DNA from: a virus
Virus record (IMG/VR): IMGVR_UViG_3300013102_000005
Coordinates: 29,778-93,777 of that record
Length of the DNA stretch: 64,000 nt
Strand: one strand, 5' to 3'
The position numbers and the translations under genes were made by a program. Below, piece after piece: positions 33,267 through 41,870 of the stretch; within the stretch, counting starts at the first letter, position 1, and the number at the start of each line of letters is the position of its first letter. A model generated the notes under the pieces. That model was not told the DNA's origin. It worked only from the letters and a program-made list of their open reading frames with translations, and searched no databases.

Positions 33267-34477
33267 TCGCACAGTCCGTAGGCAGAGCTGCATGCCTTCC
33301 CATCGTCGGCGGCGGCCAGCAGGTCGAACTGGCGGCCCCCGCGCGCAGTCATCGACCACTCCACCATGCGCTCGATGCCATGCGTCTCATGAGCGATCAG
33401 GTCACTGGACAGTACCGTCGGGTCACCCACAGCCGGGAAGAACGTCGAGTTACCGCGCTTGCAGGCGATCGATACTGACCGCTCCCAGCGAGCCACCCGC
33501 TCGATCACTTCGGGGAAACGCCGGCTGATGTTGCTCAGCTCTTCCTTGCGAGTGTTAACGCACGGCATACAGCCCACGCGACCCATCCCCTCCTCGTACA
33601 GCGGGTTCCATTTGATGCCGTGCCGGCGGTGCATGTCGAACACGTCCGCAGCCGACCAGTGCAGCAGCGGCCGATAGTTGAACAGGCCGTTGCCGACTTC
33701 ATCCTGGATTGGAAGCAGGCTTCGAGCGCGGGACTCATCGGCACGAACGCCTTGCCAGCTGTAGACGTCGGCGGTGGTGTGCAGCGCCAGCAGAGGCTCG
33801 AATACCTGCCGCTGCATGGGGAAGACCTTGAGCTCCTGAGTGCAGAACCTGGTCTTGGTCCCAGGGAATCGGCCGCGCCACAGGCAGAGGTCCAGGAACG
33901 GGATACCCGTGGGTTGCAGCATGGCAATCGCGGCGGCACATACCTCATCGGCCTCGCCGGCCGTCAGCGGCCGCACGGCGCGTCGCGCCGGCATCCAGCT
34001 CCAGCACATGAAATCGTGGGGACCATAGACATGCACTGGTGAGCGGGTAGGCATCGGCACCGCTGGAGGGAAGTCGCTTTCGCTGTCGCAGCCCTCCAAG
34101 TCATTGCGATACCAATGGCCAGGCACCTCGGGTACGCCCGCCATCAACTCGGCCGGCCAGCGCTTGGCGATGTACTCGCGCTTGTGCGCCATCTGGCTGG
34201 TGAAGTCCGCGCGGATCCGCCGGATTTCGAGCCCCAGCGTGGTCTGGAGGTAGTCCACGTAGGCGTAGGTTACCGGGTGCTCATGCCCGGTATCGCAGAA
34301 CACCGCCATGAGGTTGGGCACGTCCAGCTCTCGCGCCAGCAGGAACAGCGCGGTGCTGTCCTTGCCACCGCTGATGCTGAGCACGTTGGTGTCGGCGGCA
34401 TCGAGGCCGGTGATGCGGCAGGTAGCGGCCACCAGGTCGTGGATACGGCCGGCCAGCGGGGTCATCATCATCGTCAT
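33263..34477 (-). CDS. PAPS reductase-like protein
   Basis: 404 residues of the phosphoadenosine phosphosulfate reductase-like ATP-pyrophosphatase group. SISGGKDST (PP-loop) is at residues 34-42, and a C-terminal GCMPCVNTRKEEL adds a metal or redox site. Related phage proteins are often found beside nucleotide and DNA-modification genes, and the dnd systems use a PAPS-reductase-like DndC for DNA sulfur modification; no other dnd gene is present here. Start ATG with GGAG, coupled to the Ref-like gene. Confidence 0.75.
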   Translation of the reverse strand: MTMMMTPLAGRIHDLVAATCRITGLDAADTNVLSISGGKDSTALFLLARELDVPNLMAVFCDTGHEHPVTYAYVDYLQTTLGLEIRRIRADFTSQMAHKREYIAKRWPAELMAGVPEVPGHWYRNDLEGCDSESDFPPAVPMPTRSPVHVYGPHDFMCWSWMPARRAVRPLTAGEADEVCAAAIAMLQPTGIPFLDLCLWRGRFPGTKTRFCTQELKVFPMQRQVFEPLLALHTTADVYSWQGVRADESRARSLLPIQDEVGNGLFNYRPLLHWSAADVFDMHRRHGIKWNPLYEEGMGRVGCMPCVNTRKEELSNISRRFPEVIERVARWERSVSIACKRGNSTFFPAVGDPTVLSSDLIAHETHGIERMVEWSMTARGGRQFDLLAAADDGKACSSAYGLCE

Positions 34478-34827
34478 GCCGCAATCTCCAATCCAGTAAG
34501 CTCCAATACCCGCGCCGGCACGTCGTGCCCCAGGCGCAGCAGTTCCTCGGCGATGCCCTTGAGCACCTGCTCCTGGGCGCCGTAGTGCGCCTCCCACCGC
34601 CGCTTGTGCGGGTGCACCGCCAGCGCGGCGCCGTTGTCCTGGTGATGGGGCTCGCACAGCGGCAGCACCAGCCAGTGGGCGTCGGGCTTGGTGCGGCCGT
34701 CGATGTGATGGATCGAGACGTAGCTGTTGAAACCATGGCCATCGGCTGCGCAGCACACGCAACCGATCACCTGGGCAAGCAAATCGTGCCAGCGCTTCTG
34801 CACCGGACTCGGGGTGGTTCCAAACAT
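34474..34827 (-). CDS. Ref-like HNH recombination nuclease
   Basis: 117 residues. KRWHDLLAQVIGCVCCAADG, SIHHIDGRTKPDAHWLVLPL and CEPHHQ match the P1 Ref family, an HNH-type nuclease that acts on RecA-bound DNA. The His-His-Asp and His-His of the HNH core are visible. GGAG precedes the chosen ATG. Works with host RecA by analogy; not shown here. Confidence 0.8.
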   Translation of the reverse strand: MFGTTPSPVQKRWHDLLAQVIGCVCCAADGHGFNSYVSIHHIDGRTKPDAHWLVLPLCEPHHQDNGAALAVHPHKRRWEAHYGAQEQVLKGIAEELLRLGHDVPARVLELTGLEIAA

Positions 34828-34870
34828 GACCGGACTCCAGCGCCCCAGGCGGGGCGCTCTCGGTAAGGGG

Positions 34871-35704
34871 TTAGCCGCTGAGCTGCTGCCGCTTGGCCGC
34901 GAGGAGCCGCAGCTCCGCCTCGGCGACCTGGCGCTGGCGCGCCTCCTCGAACTCGCGCTCACGCTGCTGGAGCGATCGCGCGTCCTCGACCTTCGGTGCA
35001 ATTCGCTTGCGCCCGCCCAGGGTGCTGAGCATGTCGCTGATCATGGCCTTCTGGGCCTCCGGTGCGATGGTGCGCTTTCCCGCGCCCTTGGCTTCCGGCG
35101 CCGGCAGGTAGGCGGCCGGCTTCTCGGGATCGTAGGGCGGCGGCACGGGCAGGCCTTCCTTGCGGGCCTTCTCCAGCGCGCTGGTAAAGCGCGAGCGGAT
35201 GTCCCGCCAGGACAGCTCCTCCAGGTCCTTACCCATGGCCACGGCCGCGTGATACACCGCAGGCTCTGTCCATCGCGCCTGGCTCACCAGCTCGCCGTCG
35301 ATACGGGCCGGCCGGCGGTGCTTCGGGATCTCGCGCACGGCCTCGTGGAACGCATCCTCGGGATCCAGGCGCGGCCGGCAGGCGGCGATGAAGTCTTCCA
35401 CCGTCACCCGCCCGAACTGCATGTCCCGACGGCTGATCACCTCGCCCAGCCTGGCCAGGCCGATCTGGACCTCATCCGGCCGCAGTTGGACGACCACGAA
35501 GCGCATCGCCCAGGCCTGGCGCCAGTGCTCCAGGGAGTCTTCGCTGGTGAAGTGACGCGACCAGGCACCCGGCATCAGGCCATTGAGGCGTGCCCACAGG
35601 ATCTGCATCAGCGACAGGCCGTCCAGGGCGGGCTCGCTGGGGCAGGGCCGTGACTCAGTCCAAACGTTCGGCTTGGCCTTCGATGACATCGCGATTGCGG
35701 TCAT
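34871..35704 (-). CDS. Lambda P-like replication protein (helicase loader)
   Basis: 277 residues. The region WARLNGLMPGAWSRHFTSED, then EHWRQAWAMRFVVVQL, a later FIAACRPRLDPEDAF and ELSWRDIRSRF fit the phage replication protein P family, which loads host DnaB at the origin marked by O. The C-terminus is basic and helical. GAGGAG precedes the ATG, which lies inside the last codons of the O-like gene (50-bp overlap). Confidence 0.8.
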   Translation of the reverse strand: MTAIAMSSKAKPNVWTESRPCPSEPALDGLSLMQILWARLNGLMPGAWSRHFTSEDSLEHWRQAWAMRFVVVQLRPDEVQIGLARLGEVISRRDMQFGRVTVEDFIAACRPRLDPEDAFHEAVREIPKHRRPARIDGELVSQARWTEPAVYHAAVAMGKDLEELSWRDIRSRFTSALEKARKEGLPVPPPYDPEKPAAYLPAPEAKGAGKRTIAPEAQKAMISDMLSTLGGRKRIAPKVEDARSLQQREREFEEARQRQVAEAELRLLAAKRQQLSG

Positions 35705-36623
35705 GGGTGCGCTCCTCTCGGGTGGATTGGGTGCCTCGGGCGTTGGCCAGCGTCGGATCGAACCGCTCCTCGCGGAGATCCTGGCGAGTATTGGCCGTGG
35801 GGTCTTCGTAGATCCGCAGGAATCGCTCGGTCTTCTCGGCCTCGCGGAAGATCAGCGACAGGTCGTTGTACTTCACCTTGCCCTTGATCGGCCGGCCTTG
35901 GTCGTCACGACCCATGTGGAAGTGCGAGCGTGAACACCCGGTGATGGCGTTCAGGGTCGTGTCCAGCCCGTAGGTTCTCAAGGCGCGGTTCAGGATGGCG
36001 CGGCGTTTGGCGTCGAGCAGCGAACGGGGGGATGCCATCGAGTTCTGCCAGTGAACGAATACCCGCTCCACGAGGCGCTCACGGTCAGCAGCGGTCAGCG
36101 CAGCAAACACATCGGCCGTCACCAGGCGTCCGTCGCCAGACGGACAAGTATCTGTCTCTACTGGATTATTGTTGTTTGTATTATTCCCTTGCGTGTTTTC
36201 CGAAGGGGGGTATTCGGATTCCCGAACACACCCCTTCGGAATCTCGAAGGGGTCAGAGCCCGTGTTCGAATTATCGAAGGGGGGCAAGTCTGGGCCCCGC
36301 GTCACAGAAACCGGCGCGCCCAGTGGACGGGTCAGACGGATGATCCGGGTCTGTACCTGCTTGGTCCCCGCCTTGTATTTCAGCTCCACCGAGATCAGGC
36401 GCTTCTGCTCCAGGCCGCTGATGATCTCCGATACCCGCGACTTGGACAGGTTGAAGAACTCAGCGAAGTAGGCGTTCTTGGCGTAGCACCCGCGCTCGAC
36501 GTCATCCAGGCTGTCGATCTCCGTCAGCATCACCTTCTCGACGATGGACAAGTCCCGATCCAGCCACACCTCGGCGGGGATCCAGACGCCCTTGAATTTG
36601 CGTTTTGGCTCGAAACACGTCAC
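35655..36623 (-). CDS. Replication initiator, O-like winged-helix protein
   Basis: 322 residues, GTG start. KFKGVWIPAEVWLDRDLSIV and then KNAYFAEFFNLSKSRVSEIISGLEQK form a winged helix as in phage O and primosomal proteins. Residues 110-160 are low-complexity (NNTNNNNP), matching DNA with clustered repeats (36201-36282). The C-terminal half has VFAALTAADRERLVERVFVHW. By analogy with lambda the origin lies inside this gene and P is encoded next to it. Confidence 0.8.
   Translation of the reverse strand: MTCFEPKRKFKGVWIPAEVWLDRDLSIVEKVMLTEIDSLDDVERGCYAKNAYFAEFFNLSKSRVSEIISGLEQKRLISVELKYKAGTKQVQTRIIRLTRPLGAPVSVTRGPDLPPFDNSNTGSDPFEIPKGCVRESEYPPSENTQGNNTNNNNPVETDTCPSGDGRLVTADVFAALTAADRERLVERVFVHWQNSMASPRSLLDAKRRAILNRALRTYGLDTTLNAITGCSRSHFHMGRDDQGRPIKGKVKYNDLSLIFREAEKTERFLRIYEDPTANTRQDLREERFDPTLANARGTQSTREERTHDRNRDVIEGQAERLD
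36201..36282. other. Candidate replication origin inside the O-like gene
   Basis: CGAAGGGG occurs at 36201, 36245 and 36275, with an inverted CCCCTTCG at 36231-36238; GTGTTCG and its inverse CGAACAC flank them. An AT-rich run (36170-36190) adjoins. Iteron-like repeats inside an O gene plus an AT-rich flank are the hallmark of lambdoid origins. Binding of the O-like protein is inferred. Confidence 0.55.
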
Positions 36624-37048
36624 GCGGTCACCTCGAAAACAGTTGCAGCCGGTGCCCGACGACGGGAGCCAAAGCCGATAGAGCGGTGGAGTGACAGGGC
36701 GCCAGAGGCACTGCGGCGGCCTGTTCGCAGGTGCTGAAATTCACGCTGCGTGTTTTCTATCGACTGAGATTCGGATTCTTTAGCGGGTTTCGTGCAGCAG
36801 AACACAGACACAGATAGACCGTTCCTTGGAATATAGCGGGTTTTGTGCGCATTCTCCCCGTCTGAATTGCCGTTGACCAGTGCCGCCCGTGCCATTCGTT
36901 TGACCGGTACACCGTCAATTTTCTGTATCAATTGCGGGACAATGACGCCCGCACCTGCTGTAAAACCGTCGCCAGTCGTGCCGAATCGTCCAGCTTTTTC
37001 AGGCTGAACGATCCCGCACAGCCTTACGGCCGTGTTCGAAAATTTCAT
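36620..37048 (-). CDS. Ash-like family protein
   Basis: 142 residues. The C-terminal half (SVSVFCCTKPAKESESQSIE then REFQHLRTGRRSASGALSL) has the look of the phage Ash family, short proteins found beside regulatory or replication genes and linked to host cell death or transposition control. GGGGAAAG precedes the ATG and the stop overlaps the O-like start. Assignment is from a visual match. Confidence 0.5.
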   Translation of the reverse strand: MKFSNTAVRLCGIVQPEKAGRFGTTGDGFTAGAGVIVPQLIQKIDGVPVKRMARAALVNGNSDGENAHKTRYIPRNGLSVSVFCCTKPAKESESQSIENTQREFQHLRTGRRSASGALSLHRSIGFGSRRRAPAATVFEVTA

Positions 37049-37054
37049 GCGCTT

Positions 37055-37142
37055 TCCCCAGGCATGAGTGTTATGTCGTGCCGGCCTCGCGACCAGCTTG
37101 TTCCCCAGGTGAGAGAGGATGGAAGGGCCCCATGCCTGGGGA
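37055..37142. repeat. 12-bp inverted repeat
   Basis: TCCCCAGGCATG (37055-37066) is inverted at 37131-37142 (CATGCCTGGGGA), 64 bp apart, in the gap upstream of the Ash-like gene. A shorter copy of the arm (TTCCCCAGG) lies between them at about 37101. Possibly a regulator-binding or terminator structure. Confidence 0.35.
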
Positions 37143-37194
37143 GACGGGCCTTTTCAGCGGGGCAGCTACTCCTCGCCTATCCATCCCTTTGCCA

Positions 37195-37458
37195 CTATGC
37201 GCTAGCGGCCAGCGTGTTGCACTCGGAGCGAACCAGCTCATAGCGCACGTAGGCTTTGCCCGGTACGCGGTGGTTGATGATCGTTCCGAGCTTGTCCTGG
37301 TCCAGGTCATGCCGGATGTCTCGAATACGGGCGCTTATGGCCGAATCCGAGTCCGTTTGCACGAACCGTTCCAGGATCTTCTCGCGGATCTGGAACAGCG
37401 CCAGCGGCGCGTCCGCGTCCTCAAGAACCCTTTTTACCCTTTGATATTGACTGAGCAT
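37195..37458 (-). CDS. Small winged-helix protein
   Basis: 87 residues. YQRVKRVLEDADAPLALFQI then ISARIRDIRHDL form a small winged helix, and the C-terminus has a beta wing with GKAYVRYEL. Its start overlaps the end of the Cro/YdaS-like gene by 38 bp, so the two are coexpressed. Probably a DNA-binding accessory of the replication genes downstream. Confidence 0.6.
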   Translation of the reverse strand: MLSQYQRVKRVLEDADAPLALFQIREKILERFVQTDSDSAISARIRDIRHDLDQDKLGTIINHRVPGKAYVRYELVRSECNTLAASA

Positions 37459-37936
37459 CCGTTGGTAACCCGTCCCGCAGCTCCTGGAGTAACTCCAGTT
37501 TCGCCTGCGCCTTGATGGCGTCTTGGGCCAGGTTTCCCATTCGGAAGTACAGCGCCGACATCACGTAGTCCCACTTGATCGCATGGGAAGGGTCTTCCTC
37601 CCACACAAGCTCCCTCATATCGAGGGTGCCGCCAGACTCCTTGTCCAGATTGATGGCCAGCCAGACCGCGATATTGCGATCACCCGAGGCAACTTGCCGC
37701 AGGTGGCCCAGCGTGGTCCCGCAGCGCTTGGCGAACTCCTCACGCTGCTCCGGCGAACGGAGGTTGCGCTTGATGAACAGCCGTAACGCCACCAGGCCGG
37801 GCCTGGATTTGCGCTCCTCCTTCGCCGAATCCACGGCCCGCTTTCCCTTGGGCTTCTGGTCTAACTCCTTGCCCTGATCTTCGCCGGCCGCTCCGACGTC
37901 CTTTCCGCTCAGCCCGTTATCGGCATTCGCGTTCAT
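37421..37936 (-). CDS. Cro/YdaS-like regulator
   Basis: 171 residues from the ATG with GGAG. A charged disordered N-terminus precedes ALRLFIKRNLRSPEQREEF and GTTLGHLRQVASGDRNIAVW, the layout of the YdaS/Cro-type helix-turn-helix used as phage early repressors. It is divergent from the recT operon, and the 250-bp gap contains five sites of the genome-wide palindrome. It is the first candidate for the protein that binds that motif. Confidence 0.7.
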   Translation of the reverse strand: MNANADNGLSGKDVGAAGEDQGKELDQKPKGKRAVDSAKEERKSRPGLVALRLFIKRNLRSPEQREEFAKRCGTTLGHLRQVASGDRNIAVWLAINLDKESGGTLDMRELVWEEDPSHAIKWDYVMSALYFRMGNLAQDAIKAQAKLELLQELRDGLPTDAQSISKGKKGS

Positions 37937-37963
37937 ACGACTCTCCATGGGCTTCACCCAAAT

Positions 37964-37992
37964 AATGTAGCAAACGATACAAGTCGTGCCAA
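37964..37992 (-). promoter_or_regulatory. Promoter of the Cro/YdaS-like gene with operator
   Basis: On the minus strand -35 TTGGCA (37987-37992) and -10 TACATT (37964-37969) are 17 bp apart. TGTAGCAAACGATACA (37966-37981) covers the spacer and the -10, which suggests repression, and autorepression if the gene product is the binder. Confidence 0.7.
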
Positions 37993-38101
37993 TCACTTGC
38001 GGCATGACTTTCCCAAAAGGGACGACTTGCTCTAATCCTTTAAAGCCGCGCAGTGACATTGGTTTCCCTGACTAGATCCGTCTGCGCTTCGTCGTGTTTT
38101 T

Positions 38102-38171
38102 TGCATCACCTGCTGAAATATCGCTTGCGCAATTGACTAGCAGACGCTAGATTTTTTGAGCAGATGCTACA
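38102..38171 (+). promoter_or_regulatory. Promoter of the recT operon with three or four operators
   Basis: On the plus strand -35 TTGCGC (38125-38130) and -10 TAGATT (38148-38153) are 17 bp apart. Sites at 38102-38117, 38136-38151 and 38156-38171, plus a weaker one near 38124, match the palindrome; ACTAGCAGACGCTAGA overlaps the -10 and TTGAGCAGATGCTACA lies over the start of transcription. Confidence 0.65.
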
Positions 38172-38190
38172 AACACAATCGGAGGCTACC

Positions 38191-39249
38191 ATGACCACGC
38201 AGATAACTGCCTGGCAGCAGCAAAACCCCAATTTGGCCGAGCGCGGCATTACAGAAGCCGCGTGGTCCACTATTCGTAATAGCTTGTTCCCCGGCGCTTC
38301 GGATGCCAGCGCTCTGATGGCGTGGGATTACTGCAAGGCACGTGGGCTCGACATCATGCTCAAGCCCGTGCATCTGGTTGAGATGAGCGTCAAGGTCGTC
38401 ACGCCACCGCCGGCCAATCGCCCGAACGACAAACCCAAGACCTCGTATGTAAAGCGCGATGTAGTGCTGCCTGGTATCGGCCTGTATCGGGTGCAGGCCA
38501 GCCGCTCTGGCTCCTATGCCGGCATCGACCGGCCAATTTATGGGGAAATGCAAGAGCGGACCTTAACGGTCACTTATGAGGACGAGCAGCGGTTCCAGCA
38601 GAGCCGCACCGTCAACTACTCTTTTCCCGAATATTGCGAAATTACCGTCTACAAGATGATCGACGGCCAGCGCTGCGCCTTTACCGCGCTGGAATACTGG
38701 GAAGAGAACTACGCGACCAAGGGCTACCAGTCCGAAGAGCCCAACGACATGTGGCGCCGGCGCAGTCGTGGACAGCTCGCCAAGTGCACCGAAGCCCAGG
38801 CGCTGCGTAAAGCCTGGCCGGAGCTGCTGGGCAGTGAACCGACATTCGAGGAGCTGGAGGGCAAGGACTGGGTCGTCAACGCCCGTGACATCACCCCCCA
38901 AGGCGGCATCGATCCCGAGTCGGAAGGGCCGCAGCCCCTGCGTGAAGCCGCACCTATCGACGGGGACTTTCAGGCCGCCGACGAAACCCCGCAGCAGGAG
39001 CCGCAAAAGCCTGGCGGCAAGAGCAAGGCCGGCAACCAGGCCAAGGCAGCCGCCGCTCCGGTCGCCGATGACGGCCCCCGCATCACCGAGCGCCAGGTGC
39101 GCCTGCTACGCAAGCGCCTGGAGAGCACCAACATCGCCGAGGCCGATCTGCTGGCCCGCTTCAACGCCCAGCAGTTGGAGGATCTCGCCGGCTCCTTGAT
39201 CAATGACCTGATGGCCTTCGCCGAAGGCAAGGCCAAGGCCGCTGCATGA
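38191..39249 (+). CDS. RecT/Bet-type single-strand annealing recombinase
   Basis: 352 residues from the ATG with a perfect GGAGG. Conserved Bet features: DASALMAWDYCKARGLDIML, LPGIGLYRVQASRSGSYAGID, EYCEITVYKMIDG and RGQLAKCTEAQALRKAWPE. The C-terminal quarter is Ala/Lys-rich and probably contacts the exonuclease or SSB. Anneals complementary single strands during replication-linked recombination; the exonuclease gene follows with an ATGA overlap. Confidence 0.92.
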   Translation: MTTQITAWQQQNPNLAERGITEAAWSTIRNSLFPGASDASALMAWDYCKARGLDIMLKPVHLVEMSVKVVTPPPANRPNDKPKTSYVKRDVVLPGIGLYRVQASRSGSYAGIDRPIYGEMQERTLTVTYEDEQRFQQSRTVNYSFPEYCEITVYKMIDGQRCAFTALEYWEENYATKGYQSEEPNDMWRRRSRGQLAKCTEAQALRKAWPELLGSEPTFEELEGKDWVVNARDITPQGGIDPESEGPQPLREAAPIDGDFQAADETPQQEPQKPGGKSKAGNQAKAAAAPVADDGPRITERQVRLLRKRLESTNIAEADLLARFNAQQLEDLAGSLINDLMAFAEGKAKAAA

Positions 39250-39878
39250 GCCAGGTCCTGACCTTTGACGAAGCCAGCCACAGCTACCGGCTCGACGGCG
39301 AGCTGATTCCGGGCGTCACCTCGGTTCTGGCCCCGCTGTCGAGCTACGGCGACGTGCCCACGGAAATTCTCGAGGCTGCTGCCCGGCGCGGCACCCACGT
39401 GCACCGCGCCGTGGAGCTGATCGCCCAGGACCGCCTGGACTGGAGCACGGTGGACGAGGACCACTACGGCTACCTGGAGGCCTTCATGACCTTCTGCGAC
39501 CGGATGAAGCCCGAGTTCATCGCCAACGAGAAGCGGACCTTTCACCCGGTGCTCAAGTACGCCGGCACCTTGGACATGGAGCTGGTCCTGCATGGGAAAC
39601 CCAAGGCCAAGCTCGCGGTGCTGGACGTGAAAAGCTGCGTCACCGTCATGCCGACCACGGGCCCTCAGACCGCCGCCTACCTGGCAGCCGAGAACGCCCA
39701 CCGGCCGGTCAAGCGCGACCACATCGTAGAGCGCTACGGCCTGCGCCTGGGCAAGGACGGCACGTTCGACCTGATTCCCTACACCGCTGCTAGCGACTTG
39801 CACGACTTCAACGCCTGCCTGCGCCTGTACCGGTTCCAGCAACTCCACCACAAGTTCTACAAGCAACTCGCCGCCTGA
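39246..39878 (+). CDS. PD-(D/E)XK exonuclease
   Basis: 210 residues. RRGTHVHRAVELIAQD, GTLDMELVLHGK, LAVLDVKSC and GPQTAAYLAAE supply the His, Asp, D-x-K and Gln motifs of the Cas4/RecB-type nuclease fold. It would resect DNA to give 3' overhangs for the RecT protein encoded just upstream. AAGGCC precedes the coupled ATG. Confidence 0.85.
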   Translation: MSQVLTFDEASHSYRLDGELIPGVTSVLAPLSSYGDVPTEILEAAARRGTHVHRAVELIAQDRLDWSTVDEDHYGYLEAFMTFCDRMKPEFIANEKRTFHPVLKYAGTLDMELVLHGKPKAKLAVLDVKSCVTVMPTTGPQTAAYLAAENAHRPVKRDHIVERYGLRLGKDGTFDLIPYTAASDLHDFNACLRLYRFQQLHHKFYKQLAA

Positions 39879-39902
39879 GCGAGACCATCAAGGAGAGTCA
39901 CC

Positions 39903-40754
39903 ATGCAAGAAGTCATGAACCTGAACGTCGAGACCGCCACCCCCGTCAGCGCCACCGAGGCCCTGGGCCTGGCCGCCGGTGCCGGCGTCTTCCCCATCAT
40001 CATCCAGGCCGATCTGCTGCCGGAAACCGTCGCCCTGCTCCAGCGGGTGGCCATCGAGTCCCAGACCGCCAGCCAGCTGGTCATCCAGACGGCAGGTGAC
40101 CTGCAAATCGCCGGCGACCAGCTCCAGCGCATCAAGGGCATGACCAAGTCGATCAACGAGCAGCGGCTGCAAGTCACCAAGCCGTTCGACGACGCGAAAA
40201 AGAAGGTCATGGACTACGTCGCCGCCCCGCTGGCCGCGCTGGCTGAGGTAGAGACCAGCCTCAAGAACGCCATCCTCGAATGCCAGACCCGCCTGGACAA
40301 CGAGCGCCGCGAGGAAGAGGCCCGCCAGCAGGAGAAGGCCCGCAAGGAGCAGGAAGCCCTGGAGCGCAAGGCCGAGAAGGCCGAGGAGTCCGGCAAGGTC
40401 GAGCGCGCCGAGGCCCTGCGCGAGCAAGCCGCCACGGTAGTGGCTGCCCCCGCCCCTGTCGCCTCTACCAAGGTCGCGGGCGTTTCCACCCGCTGGACCT
40501 TCGGCGCCGAAGTCATCGACCTGAAAGAGCTGGTGCTGTCGGTGGCCTGCGGTCTGCTGGCCGACGAGGCCGACGGCGACGCCAACAAGCTGATGGCCCT
40601 GGTGAACAAGCGCGCACGCAATGCCGCCCCGCTCCAGGCGATCACCGCCGACACCAAGTTCATCGACAAGCAGGCCAAGGCCTTCAAGGAAGCCTTCGCC
40701 ATGCCCGGCGTCAAGCTGACCAAGACCCCCAGCGTCGCCTCCCGCGCCAAATAG
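39903..40754 (+). CDS. Coiled-coil protein of the recombination cluster
   Basis: 283 residues. Residues about 85-190 are a long coiled coil with ARQQEKARKEQEALERKAEK and AEKAEESGK; the C-terminal 90 residues are globular with ELVLSVACGLLADEADGDAN. Strong AAGGAGAG before the ATG. Similar coiled-coil proteins accompany exo/recT in several phages, but the role is not established. Confidence 0.6.
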   Translation: MQEVMNLNVETATPVSATEALGLAAGAGVFPIIIQADLLPETVALLQRVAIESQTASQLVIQTAGDLQIAGDQLQRIKGMTKSINEQRLQVTKPFDDAKKKVMDYVAAPLAALAEVETSLKNAILECQTRLDNERREEEARQQEKARKEQEALERKAEKAEESGKVERAEALREQAATVVAAPAPVASTKVAGVSTRWTFGAEVIDLKELVLSVACGLLADEADGDANKLMALVNKRARNAAPLQAITADTKFIDKQAKAFKEAFAMPGVKLTKTPSVASRAK

Positions 40755-40808
40755 TCCATCCGCTCACCCTGCCCCGGTTCGCCGGGGCCTCTTTAGAGAT
40801 CCAGCCCC

Positions 40809-41372
40809 ATGGCACGTGGAATCAACAAGGTCATCCTCGTCGGCAACCTGGGCGGAGACCCCGAACTCCGCTACATGCCCAACGAGACGCCCGTTACCAA
40901 CATCACCCTGGCTACCAGCGAGTCCTGGAAGGACAAGCAGACCGGTCAGCAGCAGGAACGCACCGAGTGGCACCGCGTGGTCTTCATCGGTCCGCTGGCC
41001 GAGATCGTGAGCCAGTACGCCACCAAAGGCAGCCAGCTCTATGTCGAGGGCAAGCTGCGCACTCGCAAATGGCAGGGCCAGGATGGCCAGGACCGCTACA
41101 CCACCGAGGTGGTCGTGGACCGTGACGGCAACATGCAGCTGCTCGGCGGCCGGCCAGGCGATGGCCAGCAGCAGAGTTACCAGAACGCGCCGCGCCAGCA
41201 GCAGGGCAACCCGAACGGCCGGCCCCAGCAGAACGCCCGTCCGCAGAACCACGCCGGCAACCGCCAGCCGTCTCGTCCTCAGCAGCAGCCCCAGCAGCAA
41301 CAGGGCGGCCACGACCACTACGACGACGACATCCCGTTCATGCGCCTGCAAAACGAACTGATCATCTGCTGA
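40809..41372 (+). CDS. ssb: Single-stranded DNA-binding protein with extended C-terminus
   Basis: 187 residues. An OB-fold ([54 protein letters not shown]) is followed by a Gln/Pro-rich linker. The usual DDDIPF tip is present but is not terminal: ten residues ([10 protein letters not shown]) follow before the stop. The tip normally binds exonucleases, RecO and PriA through a free carboxyl end, so partner binding may be altered. Confidence 0.93.
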   Translation: MARGINKVILVGNLGGDPELRYMPNETPVTNITLATSESWKDKQTGQQQERTEWHRVVFIGPLAEIVSQYATKGSQLYVEGKLRTRKWQGQDGQDRYTTEVVVDRDGNMQLLGGRPGDGQQQSYQNAPRQQQGNPNGRPQQNARPQNHAGNRQPSRPQQQPQQQQGGHDHYDDDIPFMRLQNELIIC

Positions 41373-41388
41373 CGGACACCGAACCCCG

Positions 41389-41868
41389 ATGAGCACGCAT
41401 TCCATCGAGCACTTCGCCAACGCCCCCCACACCATCGCCGGCCGCGACGCTGCCCGCGAACTGCTGGCCAACCTGACCGAGAATTTCGAGGCCGCACATG
41501 GCCCGGTCGCCGAGGCTGATTCCAGCGAGTACGTCCCCCACCCCGCCCGCCGCGAGCCCATTGGCCGCCCGGTGCGCCGGCGCCACCGCAGCCGCCTGCG
41601 CCTGGCAGCCGATGAGCTGTTCGCCGTGGTGCCCGAGCACGAACTGGCCCGCATCCTGGGCTACAAGAACGGCGCCTGCGCCTGGGTCAACTGGGTCCCC
41701 GAGCCGCAAGAGGACTTCTGCCGCGAGCTGATGAAGCACTGGCGCCTGCTACGCGATGCCCGCGAGTACCTGCGCCGTGGCAAGACGCCTGAGCAGGCCG
41801 CCGCCGAAATGCAGGTGGAGACCGATCTGCTGGGCGCCCTGATCTCCACCTACAAGATGGGGGCCTGA
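41389..41868 (+). CDS. Hypothetical protein
   Basis: 159 residues. Basic middle ([18 protein letters not shown]) and a helical C-terminus with [19 protein letters not shown], possibly a helix-turn-helix. It lies between ssb and the RdgC fusion, presumably in the same transcript. Function unknown. Confidence 0.5.
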   Translation: MSTHSIEHFANAPHTIAGRDAARELLANLTENFEAAHGPVAEADSSEYVPHPARREPIGRPVRRRHRSRLRLAADELFAVVPEHELARILGYKNGACAWVNWVPEPQEDFCRELMKHWRLLRDAREYLRRGKTPEQAAAEMQVETDLLGALISTYKMGA

Positions 41869-41870
41869 GC

